Shown: positions 52,541 through 60,602 of the stretch, piece by piece
How the letters are laid out: every line of letters begins with the position of its first letter
Numbering within the stretch: the stretch's first letter is position 1
Assembly: GCA_019745415.1 (NCBI GenBank)
Contig: JAIETF010000064.1
Location: 45,992-109,991, forward strand
Direction of reading: 5' to 3'
Length of the DNA: 64,000 nt
DNA from: Candidatus Obscuribacterales bacterium
Lineage (GTDB): Bacteria > Cyanobacteriota > Vampirovibrionia > Obscuribacterales > Obscuribacteraceae
Notes under the pieces: model-generated
The model's database searches: none
What the model saw: the letters and a program-made list of their open reading frames with translations, nothing else
What the model was told of the DNA's origin: nothing
Program-made: the position numbers and the translations under genes

Positions 52541-52905
52541 TTTACTTCCGGCAACTGACGCTCGCGCCAACCGCGAATGCCGCCGGCCATGGAAAGTACG
52601 TTAACATAGCCCATTTTCTGCATATTGTCTGCAGATAAAGCTGAGCGATATCCGCCGCCGCAATAGAGTACGACCTCGGTAGATTTATCTGCGACCAACT
52701 TTTCAATATCACGCTCTAGGATACCGCGACCAAGATGAATAGACCCAGGAACACGCCCCTGCTGCCATTCGTGGTCTTCACGTACATCGATTAGAACAAA
52801 GGAATGCTCGCTCTTCTGCTTCTCTAAAACTTCTTCGATGGATATCTCTTTGATGCGAGGCATAACCTCAGCTACTAACTTCTCGAATGCTTCGCTATGT
52901 TTCAC
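52537..52905 (-). CDS. Single-domain rhodanese-like protein
   Basis: 122 residues from GTG 52905 (ATG 52863 is an alternative). One rhodanese fold: FVLIDVREDHEWQQGRVPGSIHLGRGIL, then the active-site loop VVLYCGGGYRSALSADNM with catalytic Cys, and LSMAGGIRGWRE. The intact CGGGYR loop suggests active sulfur transfer. There is no signal peptide. Its stop overlaps the start of the small membrane protein gene by ATGA. Confidence 0.9.
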   Translation of the reverse strand: MKHSEAFEKLVAEVMPRIKEISIEEVLEKQKSEHSFVLIDVREDHEWQQGRVPGSIHLGRGILERDIEKLVADKSTEVVLYCGGGYRSALSADNMQKMGYVNVLSMAGGIRGWRERQLPEVK

Positions 52906-52997
52906 GACAACAATCCAACCTCGCTTTTTGCCCTTACTTTACTCTATTGGACCTAATCTAGCCAGGGTAAGTTCTGAATCTAATCTTGCAAGAAGAA

Positions 52998-53024
52998 AGG
53001 CTCCAGCCGGAATGACTGAAGCCT
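52998..53024 (-). terminator. Terminator downstream of tRNA-Leu
   Basis: AGGCTCCAG and CTGAAGCCT form a nine-pair stem with one mismatch around a nine-base loop. On the minus strand it is followed by TTCTTCTT. It lies 16 bp past the tRNA 3' end. Confidence 0.5.
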
Positions 53025-53039
53025 AACTGTAAAGAAAAT

Positions 53040-53123
53040 TGCCCTTGGAGGGATTCGAACCCTCAATCCCTTACGGGCATCGCATTTTAAGTGCGACTCG
53101 TATACCAGTTCCGACACAAGGGC
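53040..53123 (-). tRNA. trnL-UAA: tRNA-Leu (anticodon UAA)
   Basis: 84 nt. The acceptor stem GCCCTTG pairs with CAAGGGC, with discriminator A as expected for Leu. The anticodon arm reads CGCACTTAAAATGCG with anticodon TAA. A long variable arm (TGCCCGTAAGGGATT region) marks a class II tRNA. The T arm is GAGGGTTCGAATCCCTC with intact TTCGAAT loop. CCA is not encoded. No intron interrupts the anticodon loop, unlike the group I intron of tRNA-Leu(UAA) in many cyanobacteria. A terminator hairpin follows. It is an isolated gene, not in a cluster. Confidence 0.97.
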
Positions 53124-53144
53124 TGGTAAGTGCTAATTCTAGCA

Positions 53145-54311
53145 CTACTTAAGCACTCTAGAATTCTCAGCCAGCCTTTTAGTTACTTCAGCCGTGCTGA
53201 CGCCGCCTCTGCGCAATAACGAGCGCAAAATGAAAGCAAAGCCCGCCGCCCAAAGAACAGATATAACAAAGGCTAAGGTCTTTTTAGCCTGGACTGGTTC
53301 ATGCAAAAAGTCGCCGACAAAAGCAGAGATAACTAAAGAGAGGGGATCTGGACTTGTCAAACCACCCTGCTTAAGCCAGTTTAAGGCTTGAATCACCACC
53401 AAGCTCGACCCTGCAAAAAACACTGTTTTCAAAACTTGATCACGCAGCCCGCTTCTCAAGACGTGAATATTTTCACCATCAACAGAAATCTTGATGGGAA
53501 AAATAAGGTAAAGCGAAACAAGACCACTACAAGAGGCTGCTAACAGTGACTGACCAGCTAAGCCTTCTTCCACTACCGACTGAAAAAAGTAGAAAAGAGC
53601 AGTTACAGCGAAAGAATAGCCGACGGTTGCAGCCAGTCGAGGTGAACCTCCACTATCTTGAAAAAGAAATGGAGCACGCCAGGCTGCAGCTTTCAATGAC
53701 AGCTTCGGTACCACCAGCGGTGCCAAGACTGTAAAGAAGGCGAAATAGAGAAGTGAAAGGAGGGGGTTAATTGCCAACTCTGCTCGATCAGATTGATATC
53801 GAGCGATCAAAGAAGCGGTCTCAGGCTCTCTACCAAAGTAGTCATAACAGTTATCAAAGAAAGTCTTGAATGATCTGCTCTGAGAGTAAGCTTCCATTCG
53901 CCACTTCATAAAGTCTCCAGTCATAGCCCTTAAGCCATAATAGGGTGCAGCAAAGGCGCTGTATACGCTAGCGTTTATATAAGTCGAATTAGCAACTGGA
54001 GTAGGCAGAATCACAGGATGAAGGAAGCGCGGATCTTTGTGGAACTCCCGGGCTGCCCATGATCTTAACGCCTGAAGGGCCTCGGCATTTTGAATTGTAT
54101 ATTCATCTTTGGTGAGAACCAAGCCGAAGAAGACTGTATTCATGACCTTCTCAGCAAATCGAGTATCCCAAATACCTGAAGCGGAAGCACCGGCTACAAG
54201 TTTGTCTGCATCGAAGAGAGAAGCAACACGCTCACGGGGTTTTACAAAAATGGCTGTAGACACCAAAATAGCCACTAGTGCTAAAAAAATTACGTTAAAG
54301 CGGTCTTTCAT
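53145..54311 (-). CDS. Polytopic membrane protein of unknown function
   Basis: 388 residues. The start chosen is ATG 54311 (MKDRFN...), preceded by AGAGG; an upstream in-frame start at 54338 is less likely. An N-terminal membrane helix (~5-25) is followed by a large external domain (~30-190, rich in aromatic and charged residues, with DPRFLHPVILPTPVANSTYINASVYSAF) and about five membrane helices in the C-terminal half. I recognise no family. The following gene upstream on this strand ends about 150 bp away. Confidence 0.6.
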   Translation of the reverse strand: MKDRFNVIFLALVAILVSTAIFVKPRERVASLFDADKLVAGASASGIWDTRFAEKVMNTVFFGLVLTKDEYTIQNAEALQALRSWAAREFHKDPRFLHPVILPTPVANSTYINASVYSAFAAPYYGLRAMTGDFMKWRMEAYSQSRSFKTFFDNCYDYFGREPETASLIARYQSDRAELAINPLLSLLYFAFFTVLAPLVVPKLSLKAAAWRAPFLFQDSGGSPRLAATVGYSFAVTALFYFFQSVVEEGLAGQSLLAASCSGLVSLYLIFPIKISVDGENIHVLRSGLRDQVLKTVFFAGSSLVVIQALNWLKQGGLTSPDPLSLVISAFVGDFLHEPVQAKKTLAFVISVLWAAGFAFILRSLLRRGGVSTAEVTKRLAENSRVLK

Positions 54312-54464
54312 ATTTAGCCTCTCGCCATCGCTTGACAAAATAATAAAGCAAGAGACGACAAGCTCTAGTCAAAAGAGCCCGATATAAAGTAACTAGCGTA
54401 GTTAATTGTCTCTAACGATATTATCTATCGAATCTCGTGAGGCTAATCAGAAATTTGCTTTGAC

Positions 54465-56117
54465 TCATTTCGCAAGCAGTTCTTCGACTATTGGTCCCCC
54501 TAAGAAAGCCGCTTTCAAGAGCGCCGACTGGCGCGTCTCAGCAGTGCCATTACCGCCTGGCAAGACGAGAGCCAGGGTCTCGAAATCTTGAGCATTGCTA
54601 TATTCTGACAAATAACCACTGGTGTAAAAATTGCAATCATATACAGCTGGATCAGACTGCTTCAATTTGCCAATGAGACTGTCGAGTTCCCTTGCATTTA
54701 AGGCGGAATTGGCTTTAGTAGAGAGCAGCAAATTCAGCCTAGCAACATCACTCGAATAGGGTCGCTGCTCACTGAGTCTCTTAACAATAGACTGGGCAAG
54801 AGTGAGATAGTTCAGCGCGACAGCAAGTTGAGCTACACGCACTTTTCTTACAAATGGACCATATTCGAGCGACTCCAAAGCAGCCTGCGACGGCGTATTC
54901 TTTTTGTCTCTGTCGACACCACAGTAGGTAAGAATCTCAAAACGACTAATTTTCTCATCAGCATCATCAAATGCCGCTGCCAGTCTTTTTTGAAGCAACC
55001 GCTCGCGCTCATTTTCAGTAAGAAGGCGTATCAAGCGAGACCAATCTCTGCCAGACACCTTTAGAGCTTCAGCTTTTCGCAGAATTATTGCCTCTAGTTC
55101 ATGTTCCTCTTTTGACGAACAGCCATCGGTCATCTTGAGCATTTGCCGAGCATATACAAGGCGGTTGAACTTGTCTTGATCACTATCTTGATCTAACAGC
55201 ACATTGGTGGCATCTTCAACAGTTACCTTCTCGGCAAACTCTCGCACCTGAGCTAGACTAATTGATTTGCTCAATCTTGAGCCGGTTAGACAAGAAAGTA
55301 GACTTTTTTGATAGGAAGCCTCTGCGGCAGCACGATTGGGCAACTTTTCAAAGAGCTGTTTAGCACGAGAGAATTCACCCAGGCAAATAGAAGCGCGCAT
55401 TTTTAGCAGCAGCGCTTTTTGTCTGTCGAAATCATTCTCGAAAGAACTAGCATCGCCCAAGCAAGCATCAAGATGCTTATAGTCGGAAAGACGAAAGAAT
55501 GCCTCGGCTATTCTCACTCTTTCGCTATCCTTGGGCTTGGCGGCCAGCAAACTCAGACTCTTGTCTAATGCCTTAGTTCTTTGACCAAGCCTGACCAAAG
55601 AGTCTATACTGCAAAAGGCAAAAGCTGAGTCTTCAGGAAATTCTCTCTCTCCTTGCTCAAAGAAGGCAGCCGCTTGGGCATATTTATCTTGATGAGATGC
55701 GGCAATGCCGGCTCCAAAGGTGCAGTCTTTGCGAATCTGCTTGTAATTGGCCTCATCGCTAGGAGCTGCTACTTTGATCGCCAAGACTGCACAATAGTCA
55801 TTCAAGGCCTCGGCAAACTGCTCAAGCAACAAATAAGCATCGGCGCGAGTCCTCAGCAACTCGATCTTTGCTTCAACATCTAGCTTGGGATTGTCTAATG
55901 CATCTGTATTCTTAGAAATCACAAGATGAGCCGACTCCCGGTTGGGTAGAACTGATATTTCACCTTTCGTGGACGGCATACTTGTTTCTAACGGCTTTAA
56001 ATCAAAGATTCCTCGATTGAGAAGTGAAAAATAGACTAGCAGCAGTGCCACCACATTCAACACCGCAACCGAAGTCAGCAAAACTGCAAAGCCGCTAAGC
56101 TTCTTTTTGTCACTCAC
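54465..56117 (-). CDS. Membrane-anchored TPR-like protein paired with the SulP transporter
   Basis: 550 residues from ATG 56117, overlapping the SulP stop by four bases (ATGA), so the two are translationally coupled. An N-terminal membrane anchor (~7-33) is followed by helical repeats: LRTRADAYLLLEQFAEALNDYCAVLAI, AAFFEQGEREFPEDSAFAFCSIDSLVRL, SICLGEFSRAKQLFEKLPN. These are TPR-like hairpins through most of the protein. The coupling suggests it assembles with or regulates the transporter-carbonic anhydrase protein, perhaps as a scaffold. I know of no named family. Confidence 0.7.
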   Translation of the reverse strand: MSDKKKLSGFAVLLTSVAVLNVVALLLVYFSLLNRGIFDLKPLETSMPSTKGEISVLPNRESAHLVISKNTDALDNPKLDVEAKIELLRTRADAYLLLEQFAEALNDYCAVLAIKVAAPSDEANYKQIRKDCTFGAGIAASHQDKYAQAAAFFEQGEREFPEDSAFAFCSIDSLVRLGQRTKALDKSLSLLAAKPKDSERVRIAEAFFRLSDYKHLDACLGDASSFENDFDRQKALLLKMRASICLGEFSRAKQLFEKLPNRAAAEASYQKSLLSCLTGSRLSKSISLAQVREFAEKVTVEDATNVLLDQDSDQDKFNRLVYARQMLKMTDGCSSKEEHELEAIILRKAEALKVSGRDWSRLIRLLTENERERLLQKRLAAAFDDADEKISRFEILTYCGVDRDKKNTPSQAALESLEYGPFVRKVRVAQLAVALNYLTLAQSIVKRLSEQRPYSSDVARLNLLLSTKANSALNARELDSLIGKLKQSDPAVYDCNFYTSGYLSEYSNAQDFETLALVLPGGNGTAETRQSALLKAAFLGGPIVEELLAK

Positions 56118-58633
56118 ACTAGAGACTCTCCAACATCCAGTTCTTCGGCTAGCTCTAGCGAATCTCTACCTAGCTCATCTTCCACCCAGTCTTTGACTAG
56201 ATAGAGCATATTGTCTTCAATCAAGAACATCATTGGCACAAAGGTCGCGCCTTTAAACAGCTTAGACAATCGGCGAGACTCTTTCAAGGAAAAATCTATG
56301 GCGTCAGAAATCTCTCTGGAGCTGGCATGCTTATCGAAGAAGCGAGAGGCTTCAGCAACTTTCCAGCCGTGGACCGTCGAGAGAGACTTAACAAAGTCAT
56401 CGCGCTTTTTATGAGGGTCAGACATGATGCAATGATTATGAGCTATTAAAGCCATATATTTGATACCAGCCGATAAAGCCAAAGCTAGCGAGAACTCAGA
56501 GCCTTGCATATTGGCTCCGGTTCGTCGAATGACATAGGCACAATTTTGGGGCAAGGTAAGAGACTTTCTATAGTCGATGCACATACCGATGATCAACTCA
56601 GGACTGTCACTGAGAGAGCTCTCTATTTGACCCATATTCTGGCACTTCAACAAGGTTGAAATAGGCGTATCCCTGAGAGGTTCCGGAATATCATCTTCAG
56701 TTCTAACAGGCACAAGTCGAGACATGTCTCGCTTAATTGCTTCAAACTGACCAGTGAGCATTTTTTGCGTGCGGTCCATTCTCGCCTTGAGAATCTTGGT
56801 CAATTTGCTGTTGTCCATCAAAAGGGCAGAGCGCAGTTTGCAGTCTCGTGGTCCGTCGTCTTTGACATCACTTTTCAAGCCGGCCGAGCAACCCTGGCAA
56901 GAAGTGGTAAGAAGCTTCTCGTTGACGTCCAAAAGTGCTTCACGATAATCATAGAAGTAATTCTCTGGTCCGAGAACTTTGAGAGCACCGCTATTGCGCA
57001 ATAATTCAAGAGGCTGTCCAGGCAATTCTGCAATTACCATACGCACGCCACTACGTCTCAATTGTGAATGAATTGACAAAAGAGTCTCTACACCGGTCAT
57101 ATCAAGCACGTTTACAGCGCGCATGTGAAGAATTACAGCCTTGAGGTCTTGGGTGATAAGGATCGTCTCGGTGAACTTTTGCACCGCACCAAAGAAGAGC
57201 GGTCCATCGACTAGGTAAGTTCTAACAAACTTGCAACTTGGAATTTGCTGACCCACCGCCAAGCGTTCATCAAGGTCGTCCCCCTCCGAAACCAGTCGAA
57301 CCGAGCTCATCTGCCTGACAAAAAGGACACAAGTTAGCAAAAGACCGGCTAGAACACCAGCTGTAAGGTCGACGGCAACTGAGGCCAAAGTAGTGATGAT
57401 TATTACCCAGCCCTCTGTGCGAGACCCCCTCCATATCTCCCTAATTTCATCCCACTCAATTAGACGAAATCCGGTCAAAACAAGAATTCCAGCAAGAGCA
57501 GATAGCGGAATCTGCTCTGCAAATCTTGTTAGAGTAAGTGCCATTAACGCCAGCATAACTGAATGAACAATTGCTGATAATCTAGTTCTAGCACCAGCAC
57601 TAATGTTAATTGCCGTCCTAGCAATAACACCAGTGACAGGTACTCCACCAAAGAAAGGCATGCAGACATTGGCGATGCCTTGACCAATCAGTTCCTGATC
57701 AGGTCGATGCTTAGCCGACATTGTCATGCCGTCTGCTACAGCAGCACTCAATAAGGACTCTATAGAGCCAAGCATAAAGACGGTTAGTGAGTACACCAAG
57801 AGAGCTTGAATTTGCTCGGCTCCAAGATTGGTAGGAAATGTCGGAAGCTTAGGAATTAGATCTAGTGGAGGAATAGATGCAAGATCAATGATTCTCGGCA
57901 CATCAAAATGGAAGATTGAAGCGACCAATGAAGCCACAATAATTGCCGCTAGTTGACCAGGAACCGCCTTAGTTACTTTAGGCACCAATACAGCAACTAG
58001 AATCACTATCACACCAATCAATAGTGCCTGATAGTTGGTTGAGTGATTAACTATCACTTTCTCAAGTAGTATCGAAACATCCTTGAAGAATTCTGGAACA
58101 AAAGGTGTACCGGCAAGATGCGCGGCATCAGTCGGCTGAGATAACACCTTGTTGGGCAAGCCAAAAAAATCGCCTAGCGAATTGAAGACAACGAGTATGC
58201 CAATAGCATTGGCGAAGCCCACTATGACAGGCATTGGAATATATGTGATGAGCCTTCCCAGGCGAAGGAGTCCGGCAATTATCTGCAAAAGACCAGCAAC
58301 CAAGGCGACGAACCAAATTCCAATCAATCCGTAACCGTGAGCAATTTCGATCAAGACTACAGCCATAGCGGCAGCCGGCCCAGTAACAGCGTACCGTTGT
58401 CCCCCAAATAGAGCCGTAATTACACCGGCAACAATACCAGTTACGAGGCCGATAGAGGGATCGACGCCACTGGCTACTGCAAGTGCCAGATTGAGAGGCA
58501 GAGCAACCATGGCCACAGTGATGCCGGCCATCAAGTCCCTGCTGGCGGTTGCAGGATTGAACATCTCTTTCCATTCGGCGAAGAGATACTTGAAGTCTAT
58601 GGATCTATTGATAGTGGCAGCGCTGTTCAGCAT
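56114..58633 (-). CDS. SulP transporter fused to STAS and beta-carbonic anhydrase domains
   Basis: 839 residues from ATG 58633. The SulP membrane part (~30-445) has AGITVAMVALPLNLALAVASG, TGPAAAMAVV and ADGMTMSAKHRPDQELIGQGIANV. The STAS domain (~465-560) has VDGPLFFGAVQKF and AVNVLDMTGVETLLSI. After a linker, a beta-carbonic anhydrase-like domain (~650-815) has Cys685-Ile-Asp687-Tyr-Arg689 and His732-x-x-Cys735 (GMCIDYRKS, AHNHCIMS), i.e. all three zinc ligands and the Asp-Arg dyad. SulP-carbonic anhydrase fusions are known and thought to move and hydrate bicarbonate. It is translationally coupled to a TPR protein gene. Confidence 0.9.
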   Translation of the reverse strand: MLNSAATINRSIDFKYLFAEWKEMFNPATASRDLMAGITVAMVALPLNLALAVASGVDPSIGLVTGIVAGVITALFGGQRYAVTGPAAAMAVVLIEIAHGYGLIGIWFVALVAGLLQIIAGLLRLGRLITYIPMPVIVGFANAIGILVVFNSLGDFFGLPNKVLSQPTDAAHLAGTPFVPEFFKDVSILLEKVIVNHSTNYQALLIGVIVILVAVLVPKVTKAVPGQLAAIIVASLVASIFHFDVPRIIDLASIPPLDLIPKLPTFPTNLGAEQIQALLVYSLTVFMLGSIESLLSAAVADGMTMSAKHRPDQELIGQGIANVCMPFFGGVPVTGVIARTAINISAGARTRLSAIVHSVMLALMALTLTRFAEQIPLSALAGILVLTGFRLIEWDEIREIWRGSRTEGWVIIITTLASVAVDLTAGVLAGLLLTCVLFVRQMSSVRLVSEGDDLDERLAVGQQIPSCKFVRTYLVDGPLFFGAVQKFTETILITQDLKAVILHMRAVNVLDMTGVETLLSIHSQLRRSGVRMVIAELPGQPLELLRNSGALKVLGPENYFYDYREALLDVNEKLLTTSCQGCSAGLKSDVKDDGPRDCKLRSALLMDNSKLTKILKARMDRTQKMLTGQFEAIKRDMSRLVPVRTEDDIPEPLRDTPISTLLKCQNMGQIESSLSDSPELIIGMCIDYRKSLTLPQNCAYVIRRTGANMQGSEFSLALALSAGIKYMALIAHNHCIMSDPHKKRDDFVKSLSTVHGWKVAEASRFFDKHASSREISDAIDFSLKESRRLSKLFKGATFVPMMFLIEDNMLYLVKDWVEDELGRDSLELAEELDVGESLV

Positions 58634-58684
58634 TCAGTCTATGTTTGCATCCTCAAAAAAAGGTGAAGTCCAACATGAGAAAAG

Positions 58685-58828
58685 GTCGACGTTTTTGCAA
58701 TACCACCATTCTTCACTTAGTCTCTTCCTCACTACAACGATACGTACATACATCCATTGCAACCGTGCTCTCGTTTTCTTGTCGACAATACGTATCTTCG
58801 TACCTGCGACTATACGACGAGTCCAAAT
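58685..58828 (+). repeat. Degenerate tandem array of 8-bp units (array A)
   Basis: Cut in eights from 58685, 18 successive units all begin with T (13) or G (5). In 17 of 18 the second base is T or A, in 13 the third is C, and none ends in G. Examples: TACGTACA (58741), GTCGACAA (58781), TACGTATC (58789), TTCGTACC (58797), TACGACGA (58813). No two adjacent units are identical, so it is a phased, degenerate array, not a simple satellite. It lies about 50 bp upstream of the SulP gene start and 125 bp before the 58953 gene. Described from direct reading; no known class is recognised. Confidence 0.75.
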
Positions 58829-58952
58829 AAGGTTCATATGAATGAGAACCTACCGAAGAGTGCTTGGAAGTTATACTTTAGCCTTTGTTGTATTCTTTTT
58901 CTCTAGTTGCATCTGAGACTTTTCTGACAAAGTCTTTCTCGGTGGTTCTATT

Positions 58953-59498
58953 TTGGACAGACTCTCTCTTATTCTTGACGAACAGAAGGCTTATAAGCTG
59001 GTAGGGCGTTTAAAACGCCTTAGAGAGATTTTGTCGGATGCGAAGCTGGAACGAGCTATCGAATTACTTTCGCAGGGCTTAAATGGCGATAGAACGGCCG
59101 AGGAAGTTTCAAAGGATCAAGGAGAAAAACTCAATAAACGCTTGCGTCTAGGCCAACTCTGCCTAGCCTCGGGAATGATCAGCCTGGAGCAGCTAGCTGA
59201 AGCAATGTCTCTCCAGAGCACCAGTGATATTCCTTTAGGAGAAATTCTTTTGGCGAAGCAATGGATTTCTCAAGAAGAACTAGACGGCTTGCTAATTGCT
59301 CAGGATCTGATTACTGGAGAAGAAGAATGCACAGACCAGGAAGCTCTTTCTCTTTTGGCACTAGGATTGATCACAGAAGAAGCAATTGCTATTGGACTGC
59401 TTGAAAAGAGAATCAGCGGAAATTCTCTCAAGGAAGTTCTTGCTCGCCGGGGTTGGCTGCAAAGTGAGATATTCGAGGCTATTTTTTCTAACGACTAA
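58953..59498 (+). CDS. Small T2SS-E-N/MshEN-like protein
   Basis: 181 residues from TTG 58953, weak ribosome binding site. The N-terminal ~60 residues are a charged helix. Residues ~65-120 hold the pattern LRLGQLCLASGMISLEQLAEAM...IPLGEILLAKQWISQEELDGLL, a T2SSE-N/MshEN-type repeat like those in the 14666 and 24289 proteins; a second, weaker repeat (~130-178) follows. There is no ATPase, membrane segment or signal peptide. It stands alone between the two octamer arrays, so a functional link to them is possible but not shown. Confidence 0.6.
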   Translation: MDRLSLILDEQKAYKLVGRLKRLREILSDAKLERAIELLSQGLNGDRTAEEVSKDQGEKLNKRLRLGQLCLASGMISLEQLAEAMSLQSTSDIPLGEILLAKQWISQEELDGLLIAQDLITGEEECTDQEALSLLALGLITEEAIAIGLLEKRISGNSLKEVLARRGWLQSEIFEAIFSND

Positions 59499-59697
59499 AG
59501 AATCACCCTCCCCATGGTCGAGAAAAGCGAAAAAAGCCAGCAAAATTCGATTCCCCGAAACGCCCACCAGGCATGCTTTTCCACCACTATTTTTAGTCAG
59601 TGAAACATAATATACATTATCGGACTAGCTCTGTAATTCTTCGGACCGCTATTTGCTGCGCATTTCTCGACAAGCGACTCAATGGAGCAAAAGGGAT

Positions 59698-59731
59698 TCT
59701 CTAGGAAACTCATAGGAGAAATTTCTAGAGA
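59698..59731. repeat. Inverted repeat
   Basis: TCTCTAGGAAA and TTTCTAGAGA pair over ten bases with one bulged base, and CTC/GAG can pair inside the loop. It is a possible structured RNA or protein site; there is no T-run. Confidence 0.4.
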
Positions 59732-60023
59732 TACCTAAAAGTTACTGAGAGAGAGAAGAAAAGAGGACGAGAGTAGCCAATGACCTAACCTAATGTAAAG
59801 CGTTCACCGAGTCTAAATCGAGTTAGCCAGATCCAATCCTCCGATCTAACTGATTGGGCGATTCTAGCGCAGCGCCTCCACTCTTGCCCTTCAAGATAAA
59901 TGATGGAGAAAATCTCCTAGACCAATAGGTAAATCGCTCATAACCCTTTGAGCCCTAGTCCTCTTTCGATAAAAAGGAGCGGACAGTCTGAGTTTGGTTC
60001 TGCACCACTTGCATAGGTCATCC

Positions 60024-60063
60024 GTAGGACTTACGAACCTTCGTATTGTTTTATTTTCAACAA
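60024..60063 (+). repeat. Short 8-bp array (array B)
   Basis: Five consecutive eight-base units with T/G first and T/A second: GTAGGACT, TACGAACC, TTCGTATT, GTTTTATT, TTCAACAA. The second and third units closely resemble units of arrays A and C. Too short to be sure on its own. Confidence 0.4.
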
Positions 60064-60202
60064 ATATAGATTTTGAGAAAAATCGAATCGACAAGCCACC
60101 AGCTAAGGAACTGAGTCATGCTCTTCACTAGAAACTTCTTCTGCAAAGGAAGTAGAGTAGGACTAAACCTCGCTTAAGAAGGCAAAGGTGCCTATCAAAC
60201 AG

Positions 60203-60370
60203 TACTACTTGTCGTATTGTCGTAGCGTCGTCTCTCTTTCTTGTCGTACCTTACACCTTTCGTCCCGTTGTCGCGTCGGCACTTCGTCCCGTTCAAATGT
60301 GCACAAGTGAACCAGTACTCTTGTCTTGCTGTTCAATGGTTTTACTGCTGTATTGTTTTCTCGTTTTCCT
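60203..60370 (+). repeat. Degenerate tandem array of 8-bp units (array C)
   Basis: In a fixed eight-base register from 60203, all 21 successive units begin with T or G, and 15 of the 20 units from 60211 begin with GT. The most similar are at 60211 (GTCGTATT), 60219 (GTCGTAGC), 60227 (GTCGTCTC) and 60243 (GTCGTACC); TTCGTCCC occurs at 60259 and 60283. Later units keep only the first two bases (GTGCACAA, GTACTCTT, GTTCAATG, GTTTTCTC). The register ends abruptly after 60370. The array has the same period and base bias as array A. Confidence 0.75.
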
Positions 60371-60602
60371 CCACTCTTTTGAAAGAGCCACTCAGTTCAC
60401 AGTAAGCCAAATTCTCTTTTCCCTTCGCCTCTAGTCCAGAGCTGCATGGCAGTGTATGTGCCGCGAATTCAGTTATATCGGGCTGCTCCGATTCACAAAG
60501 AGTCAAATAAGTTGGCAATAATTACTCTCAAGCCAGTATTATTGTGTATACTGTCGTGCATCTTTGTTCTCGCGTTCAAATGAACTCGACAAAGAGACTA
60601 TT

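Larger units (their letters stand above)
59499..60602. other. 1.1-kb intergenic region without a convincing gene
   Basis: No open frame has a credible product here; the longest (minus, 59891-60094) is short and lacks a ribosome binding site or family resemblance. The region holds an inverted repeat at 59698-59731, a purine-rich stretch (59748-59772), the short octamer array at 60024-60063, and the long octamer array at 60203-60370. The sequence CGTTCAAATG is repeated at 60290-60299 and 60573-60582. It is the only long non-coding stretch in an otherwise dense window. Confidence 0.7.

Noticed and set aside
59891..60094. Open frame on the minus strand in the long intergenic region
   Set aside because: Short, no ribosome binding site, low family resemblance and odd composition.
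58685..60370. CRISPR array reading of the octamer arrays
   Set aside because: Units are eight bases with no repeat-spacer layout, no identical repeats of 23-40 bp, and no cas genes nearby.
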